This document shows positions 1 through 5,528 of a DNA stretch of 5,528 bases, piece by piece; the first letter of the stretch is position 1, and the number at the start of each line of letters is the position of its first letter. The stretch is from NCBI GenBank assembly GCA_943328365.2, contig CALPZT020000132.1, positions 1 through 5,528 of the forward strand, written 5' to 3'. The notes beneath the pieces were generated by a model. The model did not search any database. It had not been told where the DNA came from and was given only the letters and a program-made list of their open reading frames with translations. This DNA is from Bifidobacterium breve (lineage in GTDB: Bacteria; Actinomycetota; Actinomycetes; S36-B12). The position numbers were made by a program, and so were the translations under genes.

Positions 1-494
1 ATCAGGGCCTGCCGTTCGCGAGCGCGACGGAGAAGGTCGTCGTCGACCGTGGCGAGATCACCTTCTTTGTCCGCCGCGAGCACCTCGTCGCATTCGCGCG
101 AGTGCTGCGAGATGAGCCTGGGCTGCGCTTCGAGATGTGCAGCGGTGTGAGCGGCGTCCACTATCCGAGCGATACCGGACGTGAGCTGCACGCCGTTTAC
201 CACTTCCTCTCCATCACCCATAACCGGCGAATTCGGGTCGAGGTGACGGCTCCTGATGCGGATCCGCACATTCCCTCGATTGTCGCGGTCTACCCGACCT
301 GCGACTGGCATGAGCGCGAGACCTGGGATTTCTTCGGGATCGTGTTCGACGGCCACCCAGCGCTCACTCGGATCGCGATGCCCGACGACTGGCCCGGTCA
401 TCCCCAGCGCAAGGACTACCCGCTCGGCGGAATCCCGGTCGAATACAAGGGCGCGACGATTCCCCCACCGGATCAACGGAGGTCGTACAACTGA
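1..494 (+). CDS. nuoC: NADH-quinone oxidoreductase subunit C (30 kDa subunit), 3' part only
   Basis: NuoC is a structural subunit of the complex I peripheral arm. It binds NuoD and the NuoB side of the connecting module and carries no cofactor itself. The reading frame begins at base 3 and is open from the window edge, giving 163 codons before TGA at 492-494. The true start lies upstream, and by comparison with actinobacterial NuoC I estimate that roughly the first 70-80 residues are missing. The family signature is clear: HERETWDFFGI is encoded from 309 and HPQRKDYPLGG at 399-431. Earlier, GVSGVHYP and SITHNRRIRVEV match the conserved core. The C-terminus (IPVEYKGATIPPPDQRRSYN) is the typical actinobacterial ending, so the 3' end is intact. 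A GTG at 102 is in frame but falls inside the conserved domain and is not a start. The last base of the stop is the first base of nuoD, which suggests translational coupling. Confidence 0.97.
   Translation, partial: QGLPFASATEKVVVDRGEITFFVRREHLVAFARVLRDEPGLRFEMCSGVSGVHYPSDTGRELHAVYHFLSITHNRRIRVEVTAPDADPHIPSIVAVYPTCDWHERETWDFFGIVFDGHPALTRIAMPDDWPGHPQRKDYPLGGIPVEYKGATIPPPDQRRSYN
478..482 (+). promoter_or_regulatory. Ribosome-binding site of nuoD
   Basis: GGAGG lies inside the last codons of nuoC, 11 nt before the ATG at 494. It decides the nuoD start: the next in-frame candidate, GTG at 509, would be 26 nt away, too far for this Shine-Dalgarno sequence. The serine-rich N-terminus of NuoD is therefore probably translated. 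Confidence 0.75.
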
Positions 495-1885
495 TGTCCA
501 CCGATCATGTGACCTATGGCAGCGCCGATACGAGCAATGCCGAGTCATCGAGTTCCAGCACGAACGGCAGCGATCCCTTCGCCGGAAGCTACGACACGAC
601 CGAGGGCACGATCTACAACGTGTCGGGCGGCGACTGGGACACCATCTCGGCGGCACCGGAGGGCGAGAAGGAACGCATTATCGTCAACATGGGTCCGCAG
701 CACCCGTCGACTCACGGCGTGCTGCGTCTCATCCTCGAACTCGATGGCGAAACCGTCACCGAGGCGCGGTGCGGCATCGGCTACCTGCACACCGGCATCG
801 AGAAGAACATGGAGTTCCGCTCCTGGGTGCAGGGCGTCACCTTCGTTACGCGCATGGACTACCTCGCCCCGCTGTTCAACGAGGCGGCCTACTGCCTGGC
901 GGTCGAGAAACTGCTCGGCATCACCGACGACATCCCGGAGCGGGCGAGCACCATCCGAGTCATGATGATGGAGCTCAACCGCGTGTCATCGCACCTCGTC
1001 GCACTCGCGACGGGCGGCATGGAGCTCGGTGCCCTCTCCGCCATGATCTACGGCTTCCGCGATCGCGAGCTCATCCTCGACATCTTCGAGATGGTGACCG
1101 GCCTGCGCATGAACAACGCCTACATCAGGCCCGGTGGCGTGGCACAGGATCTTCCGGAGGGTGCCGAGGAGAAGATCCGCGACACCGTGAAGCTGCTGCG
1201 CAAGCGGCTCAAGGACACGACGAACCTGCTCGTCGACAACAGCATCTGGATGGGCCGTACGGTCGGCATCGGCTACCTCGACCTCACCGGCTGCATGGCA
1301 CTGGGCATCACCGGCCCGGTGCTCCGCTCAACCGGGCTGCCGCACGACCTGCGCAAGTCGCAGCCGTACTGCGGGTACGAGAACTACGACTTCGAGGTCG
1401 TCACCGAGACCACATGCGATGTCTACGGCCGCTTCCTCATCCGGGTGAACGAGATGGAGCAGTCGCTGCGCATCGTCGAGCAGGCACTCGATCGGCTCAA
1501 GCCCGGCCCCGTCATGGTCGCCGACAAGAAGATCGCCTGGCCCTCGAAGCTCTCGGTCGGCAGCGATGGCCAGGGCAACTCGGCTGAGCACATCAAGGAG
1601 ATCATGTCGGAGTCGATGGAGGCGCTTATCCATCACTTCAAGCTCGTCACCGAGGGCTTCAAGGTCGAGCCGGGGCAGGCCTATGTCGCGATCGAGTCGC
1701 CGCGCGGCGAGCTCGGCTGCCATGTCGTGAGCTCCGGCGGAACCCGTCCGTATCGCGTGCACTTCCGCGATCCGTCCTTCACCAACCTGCAGGCAGTCGC
1801 GGCGATGGGGGAGGGCGGCCAGGTCGCCGACATCATCGGCGCCGTTGCCAGCATCGATCCCGTCATGGGCGGTGTTGACCGCTAG
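494..1885 (+). CDS. nuoD: NADH-quinone oxidoreductase subunit D (49 kDa subunit)
   Basis: NuoD is the large connecting-arm subunit. Together with NuoB it forms the pocket where quinone (probably menaquinone in an actinomycete, an inference) is reduced by electrons from cluster N2. The protein is 463 residues. GPQHPSTHGV spans residues 67-76, and His74 with Tyr123 (in RMDYLA) have the same 49-residue spacing as the quinone-contacting His38/Tyr87 pair of Thermus Nqo4. Other conserved blocks are YLHTGIEKN (97-105), GFRDRELILDIFE (187-199), IRPGGVAQDLPEG (211-223) and the C-terminal SIDPVMGGVDR (453-463). The family derives from the NiFe-hydrogenase large subunit, but the metal-binding CxxC pairs are absent, as expected for NuoD. 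The actinobacterial core begins at about residue 34 (DTTEGTIYNVSGGDWDT). The residues before it form a Ser/Asn/Gly-rich, probably disordered extension with five serines in a row (18-22). The start overlaps the nuoC stop by one base, and a 34-nt spacer separates the stop TAG from nuoE. Confidence 0.98.
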   Translation: MSTDHVTYGSADTSNAESSSSSTNGSDPFAGSYDTTEGTIYNVSGGDWDTISAAPEGEKERIIVNMGPQHPSTHGVLRLILELDGETVTEARCGIGYLHTGIEKNMEFRSWVQGVTFVTRMDYLAPLFNEAAYCLAVEKLLGITDDIPERASTIRVMMMELNRVSSHLVALATGGMELGALSAMIYGFRDRELILDIFEMVTGLRMNNAYIRPGGVAQDLPEGAEEKIRDTVKLLRKRLKDTTNLLVDNSIWMGRTVGIGYLDLTGCMALGITGPVLRSTGLPHDLRKSQPYCGYENYDFEVVTETTCDVYGRFLIRVNEMEQSLRIVEQALDRLKPGPVMVADKKIAWPSKLSVGSDGQGNSAEHIKEIMSESMEALIHHFKLVTEGFKVEPGQAYVAIESPRGELGCHVVSSGGTRPYRVHFRDPSFTNLQAVAAMGEGGQVADIIGAVASIDPVMGGVDR

Positions 1886-1896
1886 CCGGTCAGCAC
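1872..1896 (+). other. RNA hairpin enclosing the nuoD stop codon
   Basis: GTGTTGACCG (1872-1881) pairs with CGGTCAGCAC (1887-1896) through ten consecutive base pairs, one of them a T-G wobble (1875/1893), around the 5-nt loop CTAGC. The nuoD stop TAG (1883-1885) sits in the loop. The left arm encodes the conserved C-terminal VDR, while the right arm is untranslated spacer. No T-tract follows (the next bases are AGACGAGAGG), so it is not a canonical intrinsic terminator. It ends 4 nt before the purine-rich nuoE ribosome-binding region. The pairing is read directly from the sequence. A role in mRNA stability, processing or control of nuoE translation is inference. Confidence 0.55.
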
Positions 1897-1900
1897 AGAC

Positions 1901-1908
1901 GAGAGGGA
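1901..1908 (+). promoter_or_regulatory. Probable ribosome-binding site of nuoE
   Basis: GAGAGGGA is a purine-rich, imperfect Shine-Dalgarno sequence, 11 nt before the ATG at 1920. A second purine block, GAGAG (1912-1916), is only 3 nt from the ATG and too close to be the main site. An in-frame TGA at 1911-1913 rules out any start further upstream. This site is weaker than the GGAGG before nuoD and nuoF. Confidence 0.55.
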
Positions 1909-1919
1909 ACTGAGAGATC

Positions 1920-2591
1920 ATGGCTATCAGCGAAGCCGTTCGGGATGAGATGCGGCAGATCGTCGCGCTCTACCCGCAGTCGCGCTCTGCTCTGCTTCCG
2001 ATGCTGCACCTCGTGCAGAGCGTCGAGGGCGACGTCTCGGTCGACGGCATCAATGCCTGCGCCGAGGTTCTCGGCATCACCTCGGCCGAGGTGACCGCCG
2101 TCTCCACCTTCTACACGATGTACAAGCGGCAGAAGGTCGGAAAGCATCACATCGGGGTGTGCATCAACACCCTGTGCGGACTCCTTGGCGGCGACGCGGT
2201 CTACGCGGCTCTCGCCGAACGGCTCGGCACGACACATGACTCTCCGAGCGCCGATTCCCAGTTCTGGCTCGAGCGCATTGAGTGCCAGGCGGCCTGCACG
2301 CACGCACCCGTCATGACCGTCGACTGGGAGTTCATGGACGACGTCACCCCGGCTTCGGCGGTCGATGTCATCGACCGGCTGGCAAATGGCGAGGTTGTTC
2401 AGTCGACTCGCGGCCCAGTCATTCGTGATTTCTCGGCGACCGAGCGCACCCTTGCATTCCCGAATGACGGTCTTGCCGATGAGGGGGTGAGCGTCGACGA
2501 CAAGATGCTCGCCGGCCTGCGCATCGCCAAGGAGCGTGGCATGACGGCTCCCGGAATACCAGCAGCTCAGCCAAGCCAGACGGAGGCCTGA
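1920..2591 (+). CDS. nuoE: NADH-quinone oxidoreductase subunit E (24 kDa, [2Fe-2S] subunit)
   Basis: NuoE is a thioredoxin-like ferredoxin subunit that packs against NuoF in the NADH-oxidising arm and holds binuclear cluster N1a, which takes an electron from FMN off the main path. The protein is 223 residues. The four ligands are visible: Cys81 and Cys86 in CINTLC (C-x4-C), and Cys122 and Cys126 in ECQAAC (C-x3-C). The N-terminal helical part includes YPQSRSALLPMLHLVQ (18-33) and VSTFYTMY (61-68), both typical of the family. About 55-60 residues after the core (from about 166) form a tail not found in short NuoE proteins such as that of E. coli. Long tails are usual in actinobacterial NuoE. 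The ATG is the first possible start because TGA lies in frame at 1911-1913. The HoxE and formate-dehydrogenase homologues share this fold, but the nuo neighbours settle the assignment. The gene ends 4 nt before nuoF. Confidence 0.97.
   Translation: MAISEAVRDEMRQIVALYPQSRSALLPMLHLVQSVEGDVSVDGINACAEVLGITSAEVTAVSTFYTMYKRQKVGKHHIGVCINTLCGLLGGDAVYAALAERLGTTHDSPSADSQFWLERIECQAACTHAPVMTVDWEFMDDVTPASAVDVIDRLANGEVVQSTRGPVIRDFSATERTLAFPNDGLADEGVSVDDKMLAGLRIAKERGMTAPGIPAAQPSQTEA
2582..2586 (+). promoter_or_regulatory. Ribosome-binding site of nuoF
   Basis: GGAGG lies within the last codons of nuoE, 9 nt before the ATG at 2596. The strong match and near-ideal spacing support that start. Its position inside nuoE means ribosomes ending nuoE pass over it, consistent with translational coupling. 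Confidence 0.8.
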
Positions 2592-2595
2592 TCGC

Positions 2596-3897
2596 ATGAC
2601 ACTCACTCCGGTCATCACCGAGCACTGGGATTCGCCCGACCTCTACACGATCGATGGCTATCGCCGATTCGGCGGCTACGGTGCCCTGGCATCGGCACTG
2701 AAGCAAGATCCTGATGCGATCATCCAGACCGTCAAGGACTCAGGGCTTCGCGGACGTGGCGGGGCGGGCTTCCCGACCGGCATGAAGTGGGGCTTCGTCC
2801 CGCAGAACGACGGCAAGCCGCACTACCTCGTGGTGAACGCGGACGAGTCGGAGCCGGGTGCCTGCAAGGACATCCCGATCATGATGGCGAACCCGCATGC
2901 GCTCGTCGAGGGCGTCATCATCGCCAGCTACGCGATCAGGGCCAGCCACGCCTTCATCTACATCCGCGGTGAGGTTCCCAACGCGCTGCGCAAGGTCGCG
3001 AACGCGGTCGAGCAGGCACGGGCGGCAGGCTTCATCGGCAGCAATATTCTCGGCACCGACTTCTCCCTCGACATCGTCGTGCATTCCGGAGCGGGTGCCT
3101 ACATCTGCGGTGAGGAGACTGCGCTCCTCGACTCGCTCGAGGGCTACCGCGGCCAGCCGAGGCTCAAGCCGCCGTTTCCCGCGGTTGCCGGCCTCTACGC
3201 CTCGCCGACCGTCATCAACAATGTCGAGACCATCGCGAACATCCCGTACATCATCGAGCGCGGGGCGGCTTGGCTGCGCCAGTTCGGCACCGAGAAGTCT
3301 CCCGGTTTCAAGGTATTTGCGGTCTCTGGCCATGTGAACCGCCCCGGCATCTACGAAGCCCCGCTCGGCATCACCATGCGCGAGTTGCTCGATTACGCCG
3401 GCGGCATGCGAGATGGCCGCAAGCTGAAGTTCTGGATCCCCGGTGGATCGTCGGTCCCGATGCTCATCGAGGAGCACCTCGACCTGCCTCTCACCTACGA
3501 AGACATGGCCGGCGCGGGCACAATGCTCGGAACCGGAACGCCGATGATGTTCGACGAGACCGTGAGCGTCGTGAAGGCCGTGACCCGCTGGCTGGAGTTC
3601 TACAAGCACGAGTCCTGCGGCAAGTGCACCCCGTGCCGCGAGGGCACCTACTGGATCACCGGCATGCTCGAGCGCTTCGAGCATGGCCACGGCCAGGAGG
3701 CCGATGTCGACAAGATCGTCCATGTCTGCACTCAGATTGCCGGGCGTTCGTTCTGCGCCCTCGGCGATGCGGCTGCCACTCCCTACCCGGCGGCACTGAA
3801 GTATTTCCGCGATGAGTTCCTCGCGGCGACCCATACGTCGGCCGACGAGCAGTTCGATCCGGTCGCGTCCTATCTCTTCGCAGGGGCTGCACGATGA
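2596..3897 (+). CDS. nuoF: NADH-quinone oxidoreductase subunit F (51 kDa, NADH/FMN-binding)
   Basis: NuoF is the entry point of complex I: it oxidises NADH, passes the hydride to FMN and then single electrons to [4Fe-4S] cluster N3 and on to NuoG. The protein is 433 residues, normal for the family. Motifs in order are the glycine-rich GRGGAGFPTGMKW (53-65) for FMN/NADH binding, NADESEPG (81-88) lining the flavin site, and GAGAYICGEETALLDSLEG (165-183), which includes the acidic pair Glu173-Glu174. The N3 ligands are Cys341, Cys344 and Cys347 in ESCGKCTPCREG plus Cys387 in GRSFCALGD. The ESEPG motif continues with CKDIPIM, as in Streptomyces-type NuoF, rather than the TYKDR seen in many proteobacteria. 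The C-terminal residues after about 411 are variable. The TGA overlaps the nuoG start (ATGA). HoxF and the FdsB-type formate dehydrogenase subunit are homologous alternatives, excluded by gene context. No missing ligand or frame break is seen. Confidence 0.98.
   Translation: MTLTPVITEHWDSPDLYTIDGYRRFGGYGALASALKQDPDAIIQTVKDSGLRGRGGAGFPTGMKWGFVPQNDGKPHYLVVNADESEPGACKDIPIMMANPHALVEGVIIASYAIRASHAFIYIRGEVPNALRKVANAVEQARAAGFIGSNILGTDFSLDIVVHSGAGAYICGEETALLDSLEGYRGQPRLKPPFPAVAGLYASPTVINNVETIANIPYIIERGAAWLRQFGTEKSPGFKVFAVSGHVNRPGIYEAPLGITMRELLDYAGGMRDGRKLKFWIPGGSSVPMLIEEHLDLPLTYEDMAGAGTMLGTGTPMMFDETVSVVKAVTRWLEFYKHESCGKCTPCREGTYWITGMLERFEHGHGQEADVDKIVHVCTQIAGRSFCALGDAAATPYPAALKYFRDEFLAATHTSADEQFDPVASYLFAGAAR
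3882..3886 (+). promoter_or_regulatory. Probable ribosome-binding site of nuoG
   Basis: AGGGG lies in the 3' end of nuoF, 7 nt before the ATG at 3894. The match is partial but well spaced. With the ATGA stop/start overlap, reinitiation by ribosomes finishing nuoF is likely to contribute. Confidence 0.5.
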
Positions 3898-5528
3898 CAA
3901 TCACGAGCAATGCCGGCTCCGATGTTGCGGCTGTTGAGATGGTGAGCGTCACCGTCGATGGCGTGACCATTCAGGTCCCGAAGGGCACGCTGGCCATTCG
4001 TGCCGCTGAACTCCTTGGCGTCGAAATCCCCCGATTCTGCGATCACCCGCTCCTTGAGCCGGTGGCCGCCTGCCGGGCCTGCCTCATCGAGGTCGAGGGC
4101 ATCCCGAAGCCGGCGCCGGCCTGTGCCCAGGTCGTCGCCGATGGCATGAACATCCGCACGCAGATGTCGTCGCCCGTCGCCCGCGAGGCGCAGGAGGGCG
4201 TGCTTGAATTCCTCCTCCTCAACCACCCGCTCGACTGCCCGGTCTGCGACAAGGGCGGCGAATGCCCCCTCCAGAATCAGGCGATGTCGGTCGGACGCCC
4301 GGAGTCGAGGTTCGATGGCGAGAAGCGCCTCTTCGACAAGCCGGTGAACGTCAGCGCCGAGATCCTCCTCGACCGTGAGCGCTGCGTATCGTGCGCCCGC
4401 TGCACGAGATTTGCCGACCAGATCGCCGGCGATCCGATGCTCGAGCTTCTCGAGCGGGGTGCCAAGCAGCAGGTCGGCACGGCGGCCGATCAGCCCTTCG
4501 ACTCCTACTTCTCCGGCAATACCGTGCAGATCTGCCCGGTCGGTGCGCTCACGAGCGCCGCATACCGATTCCGCGCCCGTCCGTTCGATCTTGTCTCGGT
4601 ACCGACCACGTGCGAGCACTGCGCATCGGGCTGCTCCTTGCGTACCGACTACCGCCGCGGCACCGTCACTCGCCGGCTGGCCTGGGATGACCCCTCCGTG
4701 AACGAGGAATGGAACTGCGACAAGGGGCGATTCGCATTTCCGTACCTGCGCGAGGGTCGCATCGCCGGTCCGATGGTCCGCGAGAACGGGGAGTTGCGCC
4801 CGGCATCCTGGCCCGAAGCCCTCGACATCGCGGCCCGCGGCCTAGCTGCGGCAGGTGCGTCCACCGGCGTGCTCGTCGGAGGAAGGGCGACCGTCGAAGA
4901 CGCCTACGCCTACTCGCGCTTCGCGCGGGTGGCCCTCGGCAGCGACAACATCGACTTCCGCGTCCGCGAGAGCTCCGATGAGGAGGCCGCCTTCCTCGCC
5001 GCACTCGTCGCCGGCACTCCGGTGACGACCACCTACGAATCCCTCGAGCGCGCGCCGATGGTCCTGACCGTCGCACTGGAGGTTGAAGACGAGTCCCCGA
5101 TCATCTTCCTGCGCCTTCGCAAGGCTGCCCGTGGTGGCCGAACGAGGGTCGCGAATATCGGAGCGATCGCCACCAAGGGCCTCGCGAAGATGAATGGCGA
5201 GCTCATTGCAGCGCTGCCCGGCGACGAAGCCCGTGCTCTTGGCAGCCTTTCCGCCGATGTTCGCACAGCCCTCGGCCAGCCAGGAGCCGTCATCCTCGTC
5301 GGTGAGCGAATCGCAGCGATCAACGGCGGTCCCTCGGCCGTCGCGGCACTTGCTGCCGAGACTGGCGCATCGCTGGCGTGGGTGCCTCGCCGGGCAGGGG
5401 AGCGCGGCGCACTCGATGCGGGTGCTCTCGCCGGCCTCCTGCCCGGTGGCCGGCAACTCATTGATCCTGCGGCGCGAGCCGAGGTAGCAGCTGCCTGGGG
5501 TGTTGAGCCTGATGAACTTCCAACGGTG
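3894..5528 (+). CDS. nuoG: NADH-quinone oxidoreductase subunit G (75 kDa, multi-cluster subunit), 5' part
   Basis: NuoG carries electrons from N3 of NuoF through its Fe-S chain towards NuoI and NuoB. The frame is open from the ATG to the last base (545 codons). Full actinobacterial NuoG is about 800 residues, so the C-terminal third lies beyond the window. Cluster ligands in order: N1b [2Fe-2S], Cys49, Cys60, Cys63 and Cys77; N5, His111, Cys115, Cys118 and Cys124 (H-x3-C-x2-C-x5-C); N4, Cys164, Cys167, Cys170 and Cys214 (ICPVGALT); N7, Cys240, Cys243, Cys247 and Cys275. From about residue 236 the protein enters the molybdopterin-oxidoreductase-like fold, which in NuoG holds no molybdenum. Conserved stretches there include NEEWNCDKGRFAF, GVLVGGR, EEESPI-like EDESPIIFLRLRKAAR and WVPRRAGERGALDAG. 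The ATG overlaps the nuoF stop. An alternative ATG at codon 16 (3939) just before the ferredoxin domain is possible, but mycobacterial NuoG has a similar short leader. No frameshift was found on reading every codon. Confidence 0.97.
   Translation, partial: MTITSNAGSDVAAVEMVSVTVDGVTIQVPKGTLAIRAAELLGVEIPRFCDHPLLEPVAACRACLIEVEGIPKPAPACAQVVADGMNIRTQMSSPVAREAQEGVLEFLLLNHPLDCPVCDKGGECPLQNQAMSVGRPESRFDGEKRLFDKPVNVSAEILLDRERCVSCARCTRFADQIAGDPMLELLERGAKQQVGTAADQPFDSYFSGNTVQICPVGALTSAAYRFRARPFDLVSVPTTCEHCASGCSLRTDYRRGTVTRRLAWDDPSVNEEWNCDKGRFAFPYLREGRIAGPMVRENGELRPASWPEALDIAARGLAAAGASTGVLVGGRATVEDAYAYSRFARVALGSDNIDFRVRESSDEEAAFLAALVAGTPVTTTYESLERAPMVLTVALEVEDESPIIFLRLRKAARGGRTRVANIGAIATKGLAKMNGELIAALPGDEARALGSLSADVRTALGQPGAVILVGERIAAINGGPSAVAALAAETGASLAWVPRRAGERGALDAGALAGLLPGGRQLIDPAARAEVAAAWGVEPDELPTV

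Noticed and set aside
256..1587. A 443-codon frame on the + strand crossing the nuoC/nuoD junction
   Set aside because: It is the +1 shadow of nuoC and nuoD: highly Arg/His/Ala-rich with no family motifs, and it runs through two verified genes.
1872..1900. Intrinsic transcription terminator after nuoD
   Set aside because: The stem is good, but no T-tract follows, the genes downstream belong to the same complex, and nuoE starts 24 nt after the stem. It is kept only as a hairpin of unknown role.
1890..2618. A 242-codon - strand frame opposite nuoE
   Set aside because: It mirrors nuoE, whose four cluster ligands and start are clear, and the antisense product has no recognisable motif.
2740..3900. 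A 386-codon open frame on the - strand, almost exactly opposite nuoF
   Set aside because: The + strand nuoF is unmistakable. Long antisense frames are common opposite GC-rich genes with strong third-position bias, and the antisense protein shows no recognisable domain, only Arg/Asp/Val/Leu-rich sequence.
5430..5454. Inverted repeat GCCGGCC / GGCCGGC with an 11-nt loop inside nuoG
   Set aside because: It lies in codons for the conserved AGLLPGGR stretch, and short palindromes of this composition are expected by chance in GC-rich coding DNA.
1920..5528. Bidirectional hydrogenase (hox) or NAD-linked formate dehydrogenase instead of complex I
   Set aside because: NuoE, NuoF and NuoG have homologues in those enzymes, but adjacent nuoC and a nuoD without the hydrogenase metal-binding cysteines, together with the full N1b/N4/N5/N7 NuoG ligand set, fit complex I only.
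1..5528. A mobile element, CRISPR array, RNA gene or novel system
   Set aside because: Coding sequence fills the window apart from 34-nt and 4-nt spacers. I saw no direct-repeat array, tRNA-like fold, transposase motif or compositional break.

Overview
This window is an internal piece of a nuo operon, which encodes proton-pumping NADH:quinone oxidoreductase (respiratory complex I, NDH-1). All five genes lie on the + strand, in the usual bacterial order: the 3' part of nuoC, complete nuoD, nuoE and nuoF, and the 5' two thirds of nuoG. Nothing else of gene size is supported on either strand. The DNA is GC-rich, with strong G/C preference at third codon positions. The proteins carry wording I recognise from actinobacterial (Streptomyces/Mycobacterium-type) complex I, for example the TTEGT-Y-V-GGDWD start of the NuoD core, KDIPIM after the NuoF ESEPG motif, the long NuoE C-terminus and the NuoG stretch PRFCDHPLLEPV. 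A high-GC actinomycete is therefore likely. Genus or family cannot be settled from this sequence alone.

Layout: nuoC (1-494, 5' end outside the window) ends in a stop codon whose last base is the first base of the nuoD start. nuoD (494-1885) is followed by the only real spacer, 34 nt. A 10-bp hairpin there has the nuoD stop codon inside its loop. nuoE (1920-2591) is 4 nt from nuoF (2596-3897), and the nuoF ribosome-binding site lies inside the end of nuoE. nuoF overlaps nuoG by ATGA. nuoG (3894 onward) stays open to the last base (545 codons visible). No promoter or intrinsic terminator is visible, so transcription presumably starts upstream (nuoA/nuoB side) and continues past the window (nuoH side).

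How the products work together: NuoE, NuoF and NuoG form the NADH-oxidising arm. NuoF binds NADH and FMN and holds cluster N3, NuoE holds the off-path [2Fe-2S] cluster N1a, and NuoG carries N1b, N4, N5 and the extra N7. NuoC and NuoD are part of the connecting arm, and NuoD forms much of the quinone site. Every Fe-S ligand expected in the visible parts is present, as are the quinone-site His and Tyr of NuoD. The genes look intact, with no frameshift, and functional.

I looked for an undescribed system and found none: this is a conserved housekeeping locus. The points worth a second look are modest: the hairpin around the nuoD stop codon, a serine-rich N-terminal extension on NuoD, the complete N7 ligand set in NuoG and the C-terminal tail of NuoE.
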